Shown: one piece after another, positions 1-9,056 of the stretch
Position numbering within the stretch: the stretch's first letter is position 1
Layout of the letters: each line of letters opens with the position of its first letter
Source of the DNA: Desulfovibrionaceae bacterium
GTDB taxonomy: Bacteria > Desulfobacterota > Desulfovibrionia > Desulfovibrionales > Desulfovibrionaceae
NCBI GenBank assembly: GCA_009773665.1
Contig: WSYE01000020.1
Location: forward strand, 1 to 49,575
Length of the DNA: 49,575 nucleotides
Reading direction: 5' to 3'
The notes under the pieces: model-generated
The model's database searches: none
What the model was told of the DNA's origin: nothing
The model's input: the letters and a program-made list of their open reading frames with translations, nothing else
Program-made: the position numbers and the translations under genes

Positions 1-1
1 G

Positions 2-613
2 GCGAAGGACGCCGTCCACGCCTATCTGGTCATGAAAATCGAGGAGGGCCAGATCACGAACCGCGCGGACGTGCTGGCGGCCCTGAAAGACGCCGACCTG
101 GAGGTCAGCAGGGCAGGCAAGGACTACATCACCGTCAAAGACCCTGCGAGCGGCGAAAAGCTCCGCCTCAAGGGAGGGATTTATGCCGAACGATGGCAAC
201 TCGCTGGCGTCCCTGACAGAGCGCATGCGGACGAAAGCCACACAGGACCGGGAGACGATCGAGGCCCTGACCCGGCAACAGTTCGACGTCTTGAGCGAGA
301 GCTTGCGGCAATCATCGACCGCCGCGCTCAGTACAACCGAAGCCGCTATCCAGGACGCGCTTGGGCGATCGCCTCGGGCGGGTGGGGCCTGCTGAACATG
401 CTCCAGAGCAAGGCCGTCGCCTTGCAGAACGAGATTCAGGACTTGCGGGAAGACAAAGCAGCCCTGGAGACAACAGTCACGCAATTGAGCGAACGTACTT
501 GGGGCTTGAAGCTCCTGGAGAATCAGGATGGGCGGTTCATTGTCCTGCCGCCGAAGACAACGCCCAAGACAGGCTGGACCGTGGGCAAACAGCAAGCTGT
601 GAAGTTGGAGTAA
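2..613 (+). pseudogene. Relaxase C-terminus fused to MobB C-terminus
   Basis: The reading frame is already open at the left edge, so the gene is partial. The first part (to about base 340) reads like the C-terminal tail of a MobA/VirD2-type plasmid relaxase: an ITNRADV helix, a GKDYITVKDP segment, KLRLKGGIYAE and a closing RRAQYNRSRYP. From about base 350 the same frame switches to what resembles the C-terminal half of MobB/MbeB proteins, with a hydrophobic W-rich segment, a coiled coil, and the ending TWGLKLLENQDGRFIVLP. In ColE1-like systems mobB starts inside mobA in another frame, so a single frame holding both tails suggests a deletion or frameshift. The family assignment rests on remembered motif resemblance. 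Confidence 0.6.
183..395 (+). pseudogene. Nested MobB/MbeB-like N-terminus, truncated
   Basis: This 70-codon ORF starts with ATG inside the relaxase tail, in a different frame, preceded by a purine-rich AAGGGAGG at about bases 171-178, a good ribosome binding site. The product is hydrophilic and helical (SLASLTERMRTKATQ, then AAIQDALGR), as expected of the N-terminus of a MobB accessory protein. The matching C-terminal half lies in the overlapping frame (about 350-613), so the original mobB appears broken by a small deletion or frameshift near 340-395. Nested mob genes are known in ColE1-type plasmids. Confidence 0.5.
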
Positions 614-616
614 GCC

Positions 617-895
617 ATGACCGAAATCGAACGTCTCCTCACGGACACCCTTGCCGCGCTGGAACAGGAATTACGCCAGACGCAGGAAAGGCAGGGAACG
701 ATCCTGACCGAGCAACAGCGTATTCTAACAACCCACGCGAATACCTTGCACCAGCTTCAACACCAGGTCGCCCGCCTGAGCGCTCAACAACAGGAATCAG
801 CGCATCACTTGCAACGCTTGAGCGCTATACACGAGAATTTGAAGCCATTCTTGGAGCGATTGAGCGGCATCTTGGACGGCAGGTTGAAAGGGTAA
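617..895 (+). CDS. MobD/MbeD-like coiled-coil mobilization protein
   Basis: A 92-residue protein starting four bases after the preceding stop with GGAGTAAGCC upstream. It is almost entirely one amphipathic Gln/Leu/Glu-rich helix: LLTDTLAALEQELRQ at the N-terminus followed by repeated leucine heptads. It has no membrane segment and no cysteines. Short coiled-coil proteins of this kind (MbeD/MobD) follow mobB in mobilizable plasmids and are linked to entry exclusion or mobilization. Position and composition fit that role. It could be any short coiled coil, so the name rests mainly on context. Confidence 0.5.
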   Translation: MTEIERLLTDTLAALEQELRQTQERQGTILTEQQRILTTHANTLHQLQHQVARLSAQQQESAHHLQRLSAIHENLKPFLERLSGILDGRLKG

Positions 896-956
896 AATCT
901 TTGCTCTCTTTTGGCTTCGGCCCATAGAGAGGCTTTCCAAAAGGACCATAGCAGTC

Positions 957-1508
957 AATACCCTAAAGATGAGCAAGGAATGGGCACCCCACCCCAAGTG
1001 CGGTGAGCAGTTTGAATTCAACAACAATACGACCACGCCCCTCGCTTCAGTGCAAAGGGTCGAGAAGGAGCTTGAGTCAGGGCTGATAAAAGGGATTGGC
1101 TCCGTCCTGGCCAAGCGTATCGTGTAGCTTTTAGGAGAGCATACGCTTGATGTCATCGAGGGCAGAGTTGAAAGCCGTATGGAAGTCCCAGGCATTGGAG
1201 CCAAACGGATCGGCATGATCCGCAAGGCCTGGGCAGAGCAGACAGAGATTCTGCCGACCATGGCACTCTTGCAAAGCCATGGCGTAATACACTGATATAC
1301 TGTAACTATTCACACGCAATACGGCACCTACGCCAACCGAGTGCTTCAAGATACCCCCTACCGTCTGGCACACGACATCTTTGGCACAGGTTTCGTGAAG
1401 CATCTCGTAGCAACCGCGCAAAAGCAGTCAGGCACGAATTTTGATATAAAACCGGAAAGACTCCACATCAAGAACCGTATATGTTCACTGCTGGGTACAC
1501 GTGCCTAG
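957..1508 (+). pseudogene. RecD2-like helicase N-terminal remnant
   Basis: One frame contains a clear relic of the N-terminal region of RecD2-type ATP-dependent helicases: EWAPHPKCGEQF, then SGLIKGIGSVLAKRIV, DVIEGRVESRMEVPGIGAKR (helix-hairpin-helix), LQSHGV, and NRVLQDTPYRLAHDIFGTGF. It is interrupted by in-frame stops at about 1125-1127 and 1293-1295 and no helicase motor follows, so it cannot make the enzyme. The frame closes at 1508. It lies between the mobilization remnants and the metabolic cargo and marks decay of this end of the element. No other gene is visible between 896 and 1544. Confidence 0.75.
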
Positions 1509-1544
1509 CTTGATACGCCACACTCGATTTTGCCAGGGGATGCG

Positions 1545-2765
1545 ATGTCAACTGATTTCGATATCATTGTTGTTGGGGCCGGACCTGCTGGTTCGAGCTG
1601 TGCCTTGCATGCAGAACGGCTTGGGATGAAGGTCCTGCTGCTCGACAAACAGAAATTCCCTCGCGACAAGACCTGTGGCGATGCTCTTTCATCAGCAAGC
1701 CTCCGTGAGATAGAAGGTCTGGGCCTTATGCAAAGCCTGATGGAGAACCCTTCCGTCAAGGTAAACAAGATCACCTACACCTGTTCCAATGGACAATCCG
1801 TTACCGTACCACTACCCAAAATCGATCCCTCCCTTCCTACTACCGGCATGGTCTGCCGCCGGGTGGTTTTTGATTCCATGCTCCTGGATGCCGCCAGAGA
1901 ACGAGTTGAGGTGATGGATTGGTGCGCCATGCGCCAAGTGCTGACTGAAGACGGGCGAGCTTGCGGAGTCAACGCTGAAATGGGCGGGAAGCGGGAATTC
2001 AGCTTTACAGCCAAGGCGGTGGTCGGGGCGGATGGGGCCATGTCCCAAGTGGCCCGGCAGACGGGATTTCCAAAATACCCACAATACAGGTCAGTTGCGG
2101 CCAGGGCCTATTATCGCTTGGTAACAGGCACCGTGGGCAGTTTGGAGATTTACTTCCTGAATGAGATATTGCCCGGCTATCTGTGGCTCTACCCAACGGA
2201 AAGCGGCATGACCAACGTCGGTTTGAGCATTCCCCTGGAGGGAGTCAAACGCAAAAAGCTATGTCCGCGTGAGGCCTTAAACCAAGCCCTCCGGTTGCCT
2301 CTGTTGAGCGACCGCTTCGAGTTGTCCAAACGCATGGGGCGCATCGACGTTGCGATGCTGCCTGTGGGAAACACCATGCGCAGAATCCATGGACCTGGCG
2401 TGGCCTTGGTGGGAGACGCTGCGGGCGTGGTCAACCCTTGCAGTTCCGAGGGCATCTTCGGGGCTTTGCTTTCAGGACGCTTGGCCGCAGAAACCTTGGC
2501 GAAGGCATGCCAGGATCGTACCTCGCCGGATGAGACGCTCATGAAAACGTACCCTGAACGCCTATGGAGAGAATTGGGACCCACTCTGCGACTCTCTGAC
2601 CGGCTTCTTGAACTGCGCTCTCCCAAAGCCATCGACAGTCTAATCCGCAGCGCAAAACGCCGTCCGCACAACGCTGGCTGGATTTCGGGCATCCTTATCG
2701 GATCCGCTCTGCCCTCGGACGAACTCTCCTCCTTCCTCGGCTACCTGGACTTCTTCCGCAGATAA
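1545..2765 (+). CDS. Geranylgeranyl reductase family FAD oxidoreductase
   Basis: A 406-residue flavoprotein. An N-terminal Rossmann motif (GAGPAGSS, residues about 11-18) binds FAD, CGDALS follows near residue 45, and the second FAD motif GDAAGVVNPCSSEG near residue 290 is typical of the geranylgeranyl reductase/p-hydroxybenzoate hydroxylase-like superfamily. Such enzymes reduce isoprenoid double bonds or act as menaquinone or lipid reductases; the substrate cannot be read here. ATG at 1545 is preferred over an upstream TTG because AGGGGA precedes it at 1535-1540. It is the first intact gene of the island, on the same strand as the CBB genes, but a 214-bp gap with its own promoter elements separates it from them. 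A link to carbon fixation is unproven. Confidence 0.8.
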   Translation: MSTDFDIIVVGAGPAGSSCALHAERLGMKVLLLDKQKFPRDKTCGDALSSASLREIEGLGLMQSLMENPSVKVNKITYTCSNGQSVTVPLPKIDPSLPTTGMVCRRVVFDSMLLDAARERVEVMDWCAMRQVLTEDGRACGVNAEMGGKREFSFTAKAVVGADGAMSQVARQTGFPKYPQYRSVAARAYYRLVTGTVGSLEIYFLNEILPGYLWLYPTESGMTNVGLSIPLEGVKRKKLCPREALNQALRLPLLSDRFELSKRMGRIDVAMLPVGNTMRRIHGPGVALVGDAAGVVNPCSSEGIFGALLSGRLAAETLAKACQDRTSPDETLMKTYPERLWRELGPTLRLSDRLLELRSPKAIDSLIRSAKRRPHNAGWISGILIGSALPSDELSSFLGYLDFFRR

Positions 2766-2785
2766 CATCTCCCCGACTCGCTTCC

Positions 2786-2833
2786 TGTGCCACAGACGGC
2801 CCAACTGGGGTCGTGTGCCACGCCCATTGGGCC
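2786..2833 (+). promoter_or_regulatory. Candidate activator sites upstream of the tkt operon
   Basis: TGTGCCA occurs twice (2786-2792 and 2814-2820). The first is followed after CAGA by CGGCCC, an imperfect partner for TGGCAC. A GGCCCAA/TTGGGCC inverted repeat (2798-2804, 2827-2833) surrounds the second. The cluster ends about 95 bp before the sigma-54-like promoter, the usual place for enhancer-binding-protein sites, and it resembles the better palindromes ahead of glpX at the same relative distance. Confidence 0.5.
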
Positions 2834-2928
2834 ACACCTGACACAAGCTCACGCACACCCCCTCCGCGTCGACTATTCATCATATTGATTTCACAGACTT
2901 TCGCGGGGCATGCCCTCCTTGGTCCTGC

Positions 2929-2944
2929 TGGTACGCTTCTTGTT
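2929..2944 (+). promoter_or_regulatory. Sigma-54-like promoter of the tkt operon
   Basis: TGGTAC-N5-TTGT: the -24 box differs from TGGCAC by one base and the spacing is exact, but the -12 box lacks the usual C (TTGTT against TTGCW). The same ACGCTTCTTG core recurs at the glpX promoter (11451-11464). A start about 12 bases downstream would give a short leader to the ORF at 2980. Confidence 0.5.
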
Positions 2945-2979
2945 CTATGCTGATTGAAACACGCACAAGGAGGTCTGTC

Positions 2980-3111
2980 ATGAGAGAACGTATGCGCCAC
3001 CACTTTAATCCCCTGCATGTTTATTGTCGTTTACGTCAAGCAGGCCTGCGTTCAAAACGTGCCAGACGGATTTGCTTCTATTACGAAAAATTCTATTGCC
3101 TGTTCCTCTAG
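2980..3111 (+). CDS. Small basic protein, first ORF of the tkt operon
   Basis: A 43-codon ORF with a strong ribosome binding site (AAGGAGGT, 2967-2974) six bases before ATG. The product is very basic and rich in Tyr, Cys and Arg, with the block HFNPLHVYCRLRQAGL near residues 8-23, and it ends in aromatic and leucine residues. No signal peptide is evident. It is the first gene after the sigma-54-like promoter and is followed 14 bp later by another small ORF. I cannot name the family. The arrangement argues for a translated small protein, possibly regulatory or nucleic-acid binding. Confidence 0.55.
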   Translation: MRERMRHHFNPLHVYCRLRQAGLRSKRARRICFYYEKFYCLFL

Positions 3112-3125
3112 AAAGGAGATGCACC

Positions 3126-3329
3126 ATGTTCTACGCAAGTCCAACTGAAAAAAGCCACATGCTCTGGTCTTCAGGGATCATGGCCATCATGATGAATACT
3201 ACCGATCTCGGTATGCACTCGAGTAACCACACGATGCAGAACCAGAATCAAGCGGGAACAACAGTTGGACACCCAATATCAGGCGTCGGCGTTTTCCGCT
3301 CTATCACTCAGCAGCAGAATTGGAGGTAA
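3126..3329 (+). CDS. Small hypothetical protein coupled to transketolase
   Basis: A 67-codon ORF starting at ATG 3126 behind AAAGGAGAT (3112-3120). It is Met-, Asn-, Gln- and His-rich and polar. Its TAA stop (3327-3329) lies inside the GGAGGTAA that serves as ribosome binding site for the transketolase gene, whose ATG is at 3334, so the two are probably translationally coupled. The same frame is open from 3024, but the upstream part overlaps the preceding ORF and lacks a better start. No family recognised; the function is unknown. Confidence 0.45.
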   Translation: MFYASPTEKSHMLWSSGIMAIMMNTTDLGMHSSNHTMQNQNQAGTTVGHPISGVGVFRSITQQQNWR

Positions 3330-3333
3330 CACC

Positions 3334-5415
3334 ATGACGGATCATAGAAATTTGGCCAACGCCATCCGCGCTTTGAGTATGGATGCCGTGCAGCAAGCCA
3401 ATTCAGGCCACCCTGGGGCTCCCATGGGCATGGCAGACATAGCCGAAGTGCTTTGGAACGATTTCCTGAAGCACAATCCTTCCGATCCCGACTGGTGGGA
3501 CCGCGACCGCTTCGTGCTCTCTAACGGACATGCCTCAATGCTATTGTACTCCTGCCTGTATCTTTCAGGCTATGACCTCAACCTGGAGGACTTGCGGAAC
3601 TTTCGTCAGATGCACGCCAAAACGCCTGGCCATCCGGAACGGGGCCGCACCCCCGGGGTGGAGACGACCACGGGTCCCTTGGGACAGGGGCTGGCCAATG
3701 CCGTTGGCATGGCCCTGGCGGAACGCACGATGGCCGCACGTTACAACCAGCCGGGATATGACATCGTGGACCATCGCACCTACGCCTTGTGCGGCGATGG
3801 CTGCCTGATGGAAGGCATAAGCCATGAGGCCTGTTCACTGGCCGGAACCCTGGGTCTGGGGAAACTCACGGTGCTCTGGGACGACAACGGCATTTCCATC
3901 GATGGCCATGTGGCCGGGTGGTTTAGCGAAGATGTTCCCACTCGCTTCGAGGCCTATGGCTGGCACGTAGTGCGCGCAGTGGACGGCCATGACGCCCAGT
4001 CTGTGGCCAATGCCCTGCGTGAAGCTCAATCCGAAAGCGACAGACCAAGCCTTCTGTGCTGCAAGACAGTCATTGGCTTCGGCGCACCTACAGTCTGCGG
4101 CAGCCACGACTGCCACGGAGCGCCTTTGGGAAGACAGGAAATCGAAGCCGCCAGAGCCGCGCTGGATTGGCCCCATGGCACCTTCGAGGTTCCCGAAGGC
4201 GTCCGCCAAGCTTGGGACGCTTGTAAAAAGGGGAACACAGCTCAACAGACTTGGAAGGAGACCTTCGCCGCCTTCGCCATCGAACATCCCACCCTGGCGG
4301 CAGAGTTCAAAGCCCGGATGGAGGGAACCCTGCCCAAATCCTTCGAAGCTAATGCCAGCAAATATATTCTCACCCAACAGCACGAGGGGAAAAATCTGGC
4401 AACCCGCAAGGCATCTCAAAACGCCTTGGACGCCTTTGCTCCGCAACTACCAGGGATGTTTGGCGGTTCTGCTGATCTGACCAGCTCCAATCTGACGAAC
4501 TGGAAAGGCTGCGTGCGCCTTACGAATGAATCCTTGGACGGTAACTATCTCTCGTACGGCGTACGAGAATTCGGCATGGCTGCCATCATGAACGGGATGG
4601 CCCTGCACGGCGGCTTCATACCCTTTGGAGGCACCTTCCTGGTGTTTTCGGATTATGCACGCAACGCCATGCGCATGGCCGCCCTCATGGAGTTACAAGT
4701 CATCCACGTGCTGACCCATGACTCCATCGGCGTTGGTGAAGACGGCCCTACCCATCAGCCGGTGGAACACACCGCCAGCCTCCGTCTCATTCCAGGCATG
4801 TCTGTGTGGCGACCCTGCGACGCAACGGAAACCGCAACGGCTTGGAAAACAGCCGTTACCCGTAGGAATGGCCCCACCAGCCTCATCCTCTCTCGCCAGC
4901 CATTGAAGGCCCAAGTCCGCACCCGCCGCCAGGTCAAGGATATCGCTCGAGGCGGCTACATCCTGCGCGACTGTTCAGGTATCCCAGCGGTGGTACTCAT
5001 CGGCAGCGGTTCCGAGGTGCAACTGGCCATGGAAACTGCGGAACTCCTCGAACGAGCACGTCATGCCGTACGGGTGGTGTCCATGCCCTGTATGGACGTC
5101 TTTGAAGCGCAAAGCCCAATCTACCGCAGCAATGTGCTGCCTGAAGAGAGCTTGCTTGTGGCCGTGGAAGCAGGAATTCAGGACAACTGGTGGCGTCTGG
5201 TCGGCCGCGACGGGTTGGTGTGCGGCATGACCGGGTTCGGGGAATCCGCACCAGGCGATGTCTTGTGGGAGCACTTCGGCTTCACACCTTCCGCCCTGGC
5301 CGCCCAGGTCTTGAGAGCTCTAGCCAAGCGCGAAAAACGCCGCAAACAGCTCTTGAATATGGTCGTCAACGAGGCGCACTCGGTGGTTTTAAGGGACAGG
5401 CAAACAACGGTTTGA
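3334..5415 (+). CDS. cbbT: Transketolase
   Basis: A 693-residue transketolase interconverting sugar phosphates in ribulose-1,5-bisphosphate regeneration, with thiamine diphosphate and a divalent metal. The start fits the family exactly ([20 protein letters not shown], residues about 6-25). The diphosphate-binding GDGCLMEG lies near residue 155, followed by the conserved WDDN and IDGH blocks. The pyrimidine domain carries [15 protein letters not shown] near residue 460. Length is normal. GGAGGT precedes ATG 3334, which I chose over the longer open frame from 3265. It heads the enzyme genes of the first CBB unit, followed by the flavoprotein, ferredoxin, aldolase, GAPDH and epimerase genes. Confidence 0.95.
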   Translation: MTDHRNLANAIRALSMDAVQQANSGHPGAPMGMADIAEVLWNDFLKHNPSDPDWWDRDRFVLSNGHASMLLYSCLYLSGYDLNLEDLRNFRQMHAKTPGHPERGRTPGVETTTGPLGQGLANAVGMALAERTMAARYNQPGYDIVDHRTYALCGDGCLMEGISHEACSLAGTLGLGKLTVLWDDNGISIDGHVAGWFSEDVPTRFEAYGWHVVRAVDGHDAQSVANALREAQSESDRPSLLCCKTVIGFGAPTVCGSHDCHGAPLGRQEIEAARAALDWPHGTFEVPEGVRQAWDACKKGNTAQQTWKETFAAFAIEHPTLAAEFKARMEGTLPKSFEANASKYILTQQHEGKNLATRKASQNALDAFAPQLPGMFGGSADLTSSNLTNWKGCVRLTNESLDGNYLSYGVREFGMAAIMNGMALHGGFIPFGGTFLVFSDYARNAMRMAALMELQVIHVLTHDSIGVGEDGPTHQPVEHTASLRLIPGMSVWRPCDATETATAWKTAVTRRNGPTSLILSRQPLKAQVRTRRQVKDIARGGYILRDCSGIPAVVLIGSGSEVQLAMETAELLERARHAVRVVSMPCMDVFEAQSPIYRSNVLPEESLLVAVEAGIQDNWWRLVGRDGLVCGMTGFGESAPGDVLWEHFGFTPSALAAQVLRALAKREKRRKQLLNMVVNEAHSVVLRDRQTTV

Positions 5416-5429
5416 GAGCGCCACACGCC

Positions 5430-6482
5430 ATGGAACCCATGAACTTTGCCTTCCTCAAAAATGGCCCTGGCAGGGCAAACGGTCGGTCGGTCGCCATCAT
5501 CGGAGCAGGTCCGACAGGTCTTGCGGCCGCAGGATACTTGGCCTGCCTGGGCTATAGGGTGGAGGTATTCGACAAACTGCCCAAGGCCGGCGGACTCATG
5601 GTTTTTGGCATACCTGAAGAACGCCTCCCAGCGGGGCGCATCGATAATGCAGTGGCACTCTTGCGAGACCGATATGGTGTCCGCTTTCGAATGGCCACCA
5701 AAGTCTGCGGTGACGAGGCATTGTGCCAGGATGCAGGAGACGACCAGGCGATGACCCTGAAGAGCTTGGGTGGGCGCATTGCCGAACACGACGCCGTAAT
5801 GTTGTGTACAGGCGCGTGGAGGGCAAATCGCCTGAACATCCAGGGCGACGATCTTCCGGGTGTGGTTCCCGCCTTGAGTTTGCTCCTCGCCCGGAGGCTG
5901 TGCTCACAATCCGTGGAGGAATCCCTGGACTTGACCATTTCCGGGAGAAGGGTCGTCGTCGTGGGAGCAGGCCACTCGGCGGTGGACGCAGCAAACACTG
6001 CTCAACGCATGGGGGCCTCCAACGTCACCATGACCTACCGACGTGGCCTCAAAGAAGCGCCTTGCGGCATGGCAGCCATCGAAGACTTGGTTCGCAACGG
6101 AGTGGTGGTACTCGAACACCTACATCCCCTGCGCATTCTGGGCTGTGACAGAGTCGAACAGGTGGAATTTGCCGAAAGGGGCAAGGCTTCCTTGCTGCTC
6201 CCTGTTGATGTTCTTGTTGTGGCCATTGGCGACAAGCCCAATGTGCCCTTTGAGCAGACTTTAAACGTGACTGGACTTCGCCGGGAGCATGACGGAAAGC
6301 CAGCCCTGGCCTCGACAATGACAGCGCTGGAGGGCGTGTTCGTGGCAGGGGACGCACTCACAGGCCCCACCAAGATAGGCCGTGCGGTGTACAGTGGCCT
6401 CTGTGTGGCCCGGATTTTGGACCGTTGGCTTACCTCCAGAACATACGCACAAGCCGCTCAACCGTCAGGAGGCCAAGCATGA
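5430..6482 (+). CDS. GltD/NfnB-like NAD(P)H oxidoreductase
   Basis: A 350-residue two-dinucleotide-binding flavoprotein: an FAD motif GAGPTGLAAAGYL near residue 25, an NAD(P) motif GAGHSAVDAANTAQ near residue 175, and a C-terminal FAD-contacting GVFVAGDALTGPTKIG. It resembles the small subunit of glutamate synthase and the NfnB part of ferredoxin:NADP oxidoreductases but lacks the N-terminal iron-sulfur domain usual in GltD. That domain may be supplied by the next gene, whose ATG overlaps this stop as ATGA. The start could also be ATG 5439. In a CBB operon a plausible role is moving electrons between ferredoxin and NAD(P)H to supply reductant for GAPDH; this is inference. Confidence 0.8.
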   Translation: MEPMNFAFLKNGPGRANGRSVAIIGAGPTGLAAAGYLACLGYRVEVFDKLPKAGGLMVFGIPEERLPAGRIDNAVALLRDRYGVRFRMATKVCGDEALCQDAGDDQAMTLKSLGGRIAEHDAVMLCTGAWRANRLNIQGDDLPGVVPALSLLLARRLCSQSVEESLDLTISGRRVVVVGAGHSAVDAANTAQRMGASNVTMTYRRGLKEAPCGMAAIEDLVRNGVVVLEHLHPLRILGCDRVEQVEFAERGKASLLLPVDVLVVAIGDKPNVPFEQTLNVTGLRREHDGKPALASTMTALEGVFVAGDALTGPTKIGRAVYSGLCVARILDRWLTSRTYAQAAQPSGGQA

Positions 6483-6892
6483 CGCGCCTGGGGAATGGCA
6501 GCCTGCTCATCAACGAGGAACTCTGCATCGGCTGCGAGTGTTGTCAGGCGGTGTGCCGTTTTCTCTACAACACCCCGAGAGTTCGACTGGCCCGACAGCC
6601 AGATGGCCGGATGATTCCCTATTATTGCCGTCATTGTGATCGGCCTGCCTGCATCAGAGTCTGCCCCCAAGGGGCGATTACCAAAGAGAGCGACGGCAGG
6701 GTGCGCTTGAACAGTCTTGCCTGCGGGTATTGCCGGGAAAAACCGTGCCTGCTGGCTTGCCGCCACGGGGGGCTGTTTTGCGCCGAGGCGGACCTCCCGG
6801 TCACCAAATGCGACCTTTGCGCCCATCGCAGAGCAGAAGGGCTGCCCCCAGCCTGTGCGGCCATCTGTCCTGTCGGAGCAATACTCACCTAA
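6479..6892 (+). CDS. Polyferredoxin with four [4Fe-4S] clusters
   Basis: A 137-residue cytoplasmic ferredoxin starting in the ATGA overlap with the flavoprotein gene, with GGAGG upstream. Sixteen cysteines are arranged for four clusters: [11 protein letters not shown] near residue 17, [14 protein letters not shown] near 50, [13 protein letters not shown] near 80, and CDLCAH followed by CAAICP near 105-130. The pattern is that of HycB/DmsB-type electron-transfer subunits. Tight coupling with the upstream flavoprotein suggests a two-subunit electron-transfer complex. No partner dehydrogenase or hydrogenase catalytic subunit lies nearby, so the electron donor is unknown. Confidence 0.85.
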   Translation: MTRLGNGSLLINEELCIGCECCQAVCRFLYNTPRVRLARQPDGRMIPYYCRHCDRPACIRVCPQGAITKESDGRVRLNSLACGYCREKPCLLACRHGGLFCAEADLPVTKCDLCAHRRAEGLPPACAAICPVGAILT

Positions 6893-6929
6893 ACGCCGGT
6901 CTGGCCGCAAAGACCGCCAGGAGTTGTGT

Positions 6930-7988
6930 ATGTCCTTAATCTCCCTGCGCCAGCTGTTGGATCACGCTGCTGAGAATGGCTATGGAGTGCCCGCCTTCAA
7001 CGTCAACAACATGGAACAGATACGGGCCATTATGGAAGCCGCTCACGAAACAGGCAGTCCGGTAATCCTGCAAAGCTCGGCCGGGGCCCGGAGGTACGCC
7101 GGACAGAATTTCCTGCGCCATCTTATTGCCGCAGCCTTGGAAGAATGGCCTTCCATTCCTCTGTGCTTGCACCAGGATCATGGAGCCACCCCTGGCGTGT
7201 GTGTCTCTTCCATCCAGGCAGGCTTCAGCTCGGTGATGATGGACGGCTCCCTGCTGGCCGATGCAAAGACCCCTTCAGACTATGAGTACAACGTCCGTGT
7301 CACCTCTCAAGTTGTAGAAATGTCCCACGCCTGCGGCGTTTCGGTGGAGGGAGAACTTGGTGTTCTCGGTTCTTTGGAAACCGGCATTGCAGGCAAGGAG
7401 GATGGCGTCGGAGCCGAAGGACAGCTTACCCGCGAGCAACTGCTCACCGACCCGGAGCAGGCCGCTGATTTCGTTGCTCGCACTGGGGTGGACGCCCTGG
7501 CCATAGCCATTGGGACAAGCCACGGAGCATATAAGTTTTCAAGCCCCCCCACCGGCGCGGTGCTGGATGTGGACCGCATCAAGACCATCCATGCCCGCCT
7601 GCCCAACACCCACTTGGTCATGCACGGTTCGTCTTCAGTTCCCCAGGAATGGCTCAAGGCCATCAACGAAAACGGCGGCCAACTGTCTGAAACCTACGGG
7701 GTTCCTATCCATGAAATCCAGGAGGGGATTCGCTTCGGTGTACGCAAGGTGAACATAGACACCGACCTGCGCTTGGCTGCGACAGGAGCCGTGCGCGAGC
7801 ATCTCACACGAAATCCCTCGGATTTTGATCCCCGCAAGTTTCTTGCCGCAGCCACCAAAGCCATGAAGGACGTCTGCCGGAATCGTTTTCTTTCATTCGG
7901 CACAGCTGGCTGGGCCTCGGCCATAAAGCCTGAAACGCTCGAAACCATGGCCAGCCGCTATGCCGCTGGCCGCTATGCGACTGTCTAA
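6930..7988 (+). CDS. cbbA: Class II fructose-bisphosphate aldolase
   Basis: A 352-residue zinc-dependent class II aldolase condensing triose phosphates to fructose 1,6-bisphosphate (and probably erythrose 4-phosphate to sedoheptulose bisphosphate) in the CBB cycle. It shows the family start [13 protein letters not shown], the zinc histidine in LHQDHGA near residue 82, [10 protein letters not shown] near residue 137, IGTSHGAYK, the HGSSSVP block, and [11 protein letters not shown] near residue 275. CAGGAG precedes ATG 6930. The length suits the CbbA-type group. It lies 38 bp after the ferredoxin gene and 40 bp before gap. Confidence 0.93.
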   Translation: MSLISLRQLLDHAAENGYGVPAFNVNNMEQIRAIMEAAHETGSPVILQSSAGARRYAGQNFLRHLIAAALEEWPSIPLCLHQDHGATPGVCVSSIQAGFSSVMMDGSLLADAKTPSDYEYNVRVTSQVVEMSHACGVSVEGELGVLGSLETGIAGKEDGVGAEGQLTREQLLTDPEQAADFVARTGVDALAIAIGTSHGAYKFSSPPTGAVLDVDRIKTIHARLPNTHLVMHGSSSVPQEWLKAINENGGQLSETYGVPIHEIQEGIRFGVRKVNIDTDLRLAATGAVREHLTRNPSDFDPRKFLAAATKAMKDVCRNRFLSFGTAGWASAIKPETLETMASRYAAGRYATV

Positions 7989-8027
7989 TTTGAGAAGTCC
8001 GGCGCACCAAAACAGACGGAGGGTATC

Positions 8028-9020
8028 GTGGCTGTCAAGATCGGAATCAATGGCTTCGGCAGAATCGGCAGGTACATGACCAGGATCCTGGCTAACGACC
8101 CGAATATAATCGTGACCGCCATCAACGCCCGTGCAGAAAACCAGGACCTGGCCCGGTTGCTCAAGTATGACTCGATCCACCGCACCTTTGCGGGTGATGT
8201 GGATTCCGACCAGGCAGGACTCATTGTCAACGGCAGGCACATCGCCATCACCAGAGAAGAACCCGACACATGGCGCTGGGGCGAGATGGGCGTGGATATC
8301 GTCATCGAGTCCACCGGAAGATTCACAGAACGAAGCCAGGCCGCCAGGCACTTGGCCTGCGGGGCCAAGAAGGTGCTCATCAGCGCGCCAGGGAAACAAG
8401 CCGACGCCACTATTGTCATGGGCGTGAATCAGGACATCTACGACCCTGGCAATCACCATGTGGTTTCCGCAGCCTCCTGCACCACCAACTGCCTGGCTCC
8501 GGTGGCCAAGGTGTTAAACGACAGCTTTGGCCTCAATCGCGGCCTGATGACCACCATCCATTCCTACACCATGAGCCAGCGCATCCTGGACGGCTCCCAC
8601 AAGGACCCGCGCCGTGCCAGAGCCGCTGCCGCGTCCATGATCCCGACGACGACCGGTGCAGCCAGGGCCGTGGCCCTGGTCATCCCGGAACTGGCGGGCA
8701 AGCTCGACGGCATGGCCGTGCGAGTGCCCACGCCCAACGTCTCTCTGGTGGACTTCACCTGCGAACTGGACAGACATGCCACGTCCAACGAGATCAACGC
8801 CGTTTTCAAGGAGTGCGCCAACGACTCCATGGGTTACTCGGACGCCCCCCTGGTTTCAATCGACTATCTGGGTTCAACCCACGGGGGGGTGGTGGACAGT
8901 TTATGCACCACAGTCATGGACAACACCCTGGCCAAAGTCATCGTCTGGTACGACAACGAGGCGGGATTTACCAACCAGCTTGTGCGGCTGGCCAAGCTGA
9001 TGGCAGCTGACTTCAATTAG
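8028..9020 (+). CDS. gap: Glyceraldehyde-3-phosphate dehydrogenase
   Basis: A 330-residue type I GAPDH catalysing the reductive step of the cycle (1,3-bisphosphoglycerate to glyceraldehyde 3-phosphate). The Rossmann start KIGINGFGRIGR is at residues about 4-15, the catalytic cysteine sits in SAASCTTNCLAP near residue 150, the phosphate-binding TTTGAA follows, and WYDNEAGFTNQ lies near the C-terminus. Translation begins at GTG 8028 behind GGAGGGTAT. Whether it prefers NADH or NADPH cannot be decided from the residues I inspected. No phosphoglycerate kinase or triosephosphate isomerase gene accompanies it; these presumably lie elsewhere on the chromosome. Confidence 0.95.
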   Translation: MAVKIGINGFGRIGRYMTRILANDPNIIVTAINARAENQDLARLLKYDSIHRTFAGDVDSDQAGLIVNGRHIAITREEPDTWRWGEMGVDIVIESTGRFTERSQAARHLACGAKKVLISAPGKQADATIVMGVNQDIYDPGNHHVVSAASCTTNCLAPVAKVLNDSFGLNRGLMTTIHSYTMSQRILDGSHKDPRRARAAAASMIPTTTGAARAVALVIPELAGKLDGMAVRVPTPNVSLVDFTCELDRHATSNEINAVFKECANDSMGYSDAPLVSIDYLGSTHGGVVDSLCTTVMDNTLAKVIVWYDNEAGFTNQLVRLAKLMAADFN

Positions 9021-9056
9021 CCCCCTGTAAGCCCAAGAGAATACGAGAGGTTCTAC

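Noticed and set aside
1-1544. Left copy of the tRNA-Leu 3' end (attachment site)
   Set aside because: I scanned for TGGTGCCCGAGG-like sequence and saw none, so the left border is taken to lie outside the window.
3265-3333. Upstream extension of transketolase by 23 codons
   Set aside because: The family N-terminus begins at ATG 3334, which has a clear GGAGGT; the extension overlaps the preceding small ORF.
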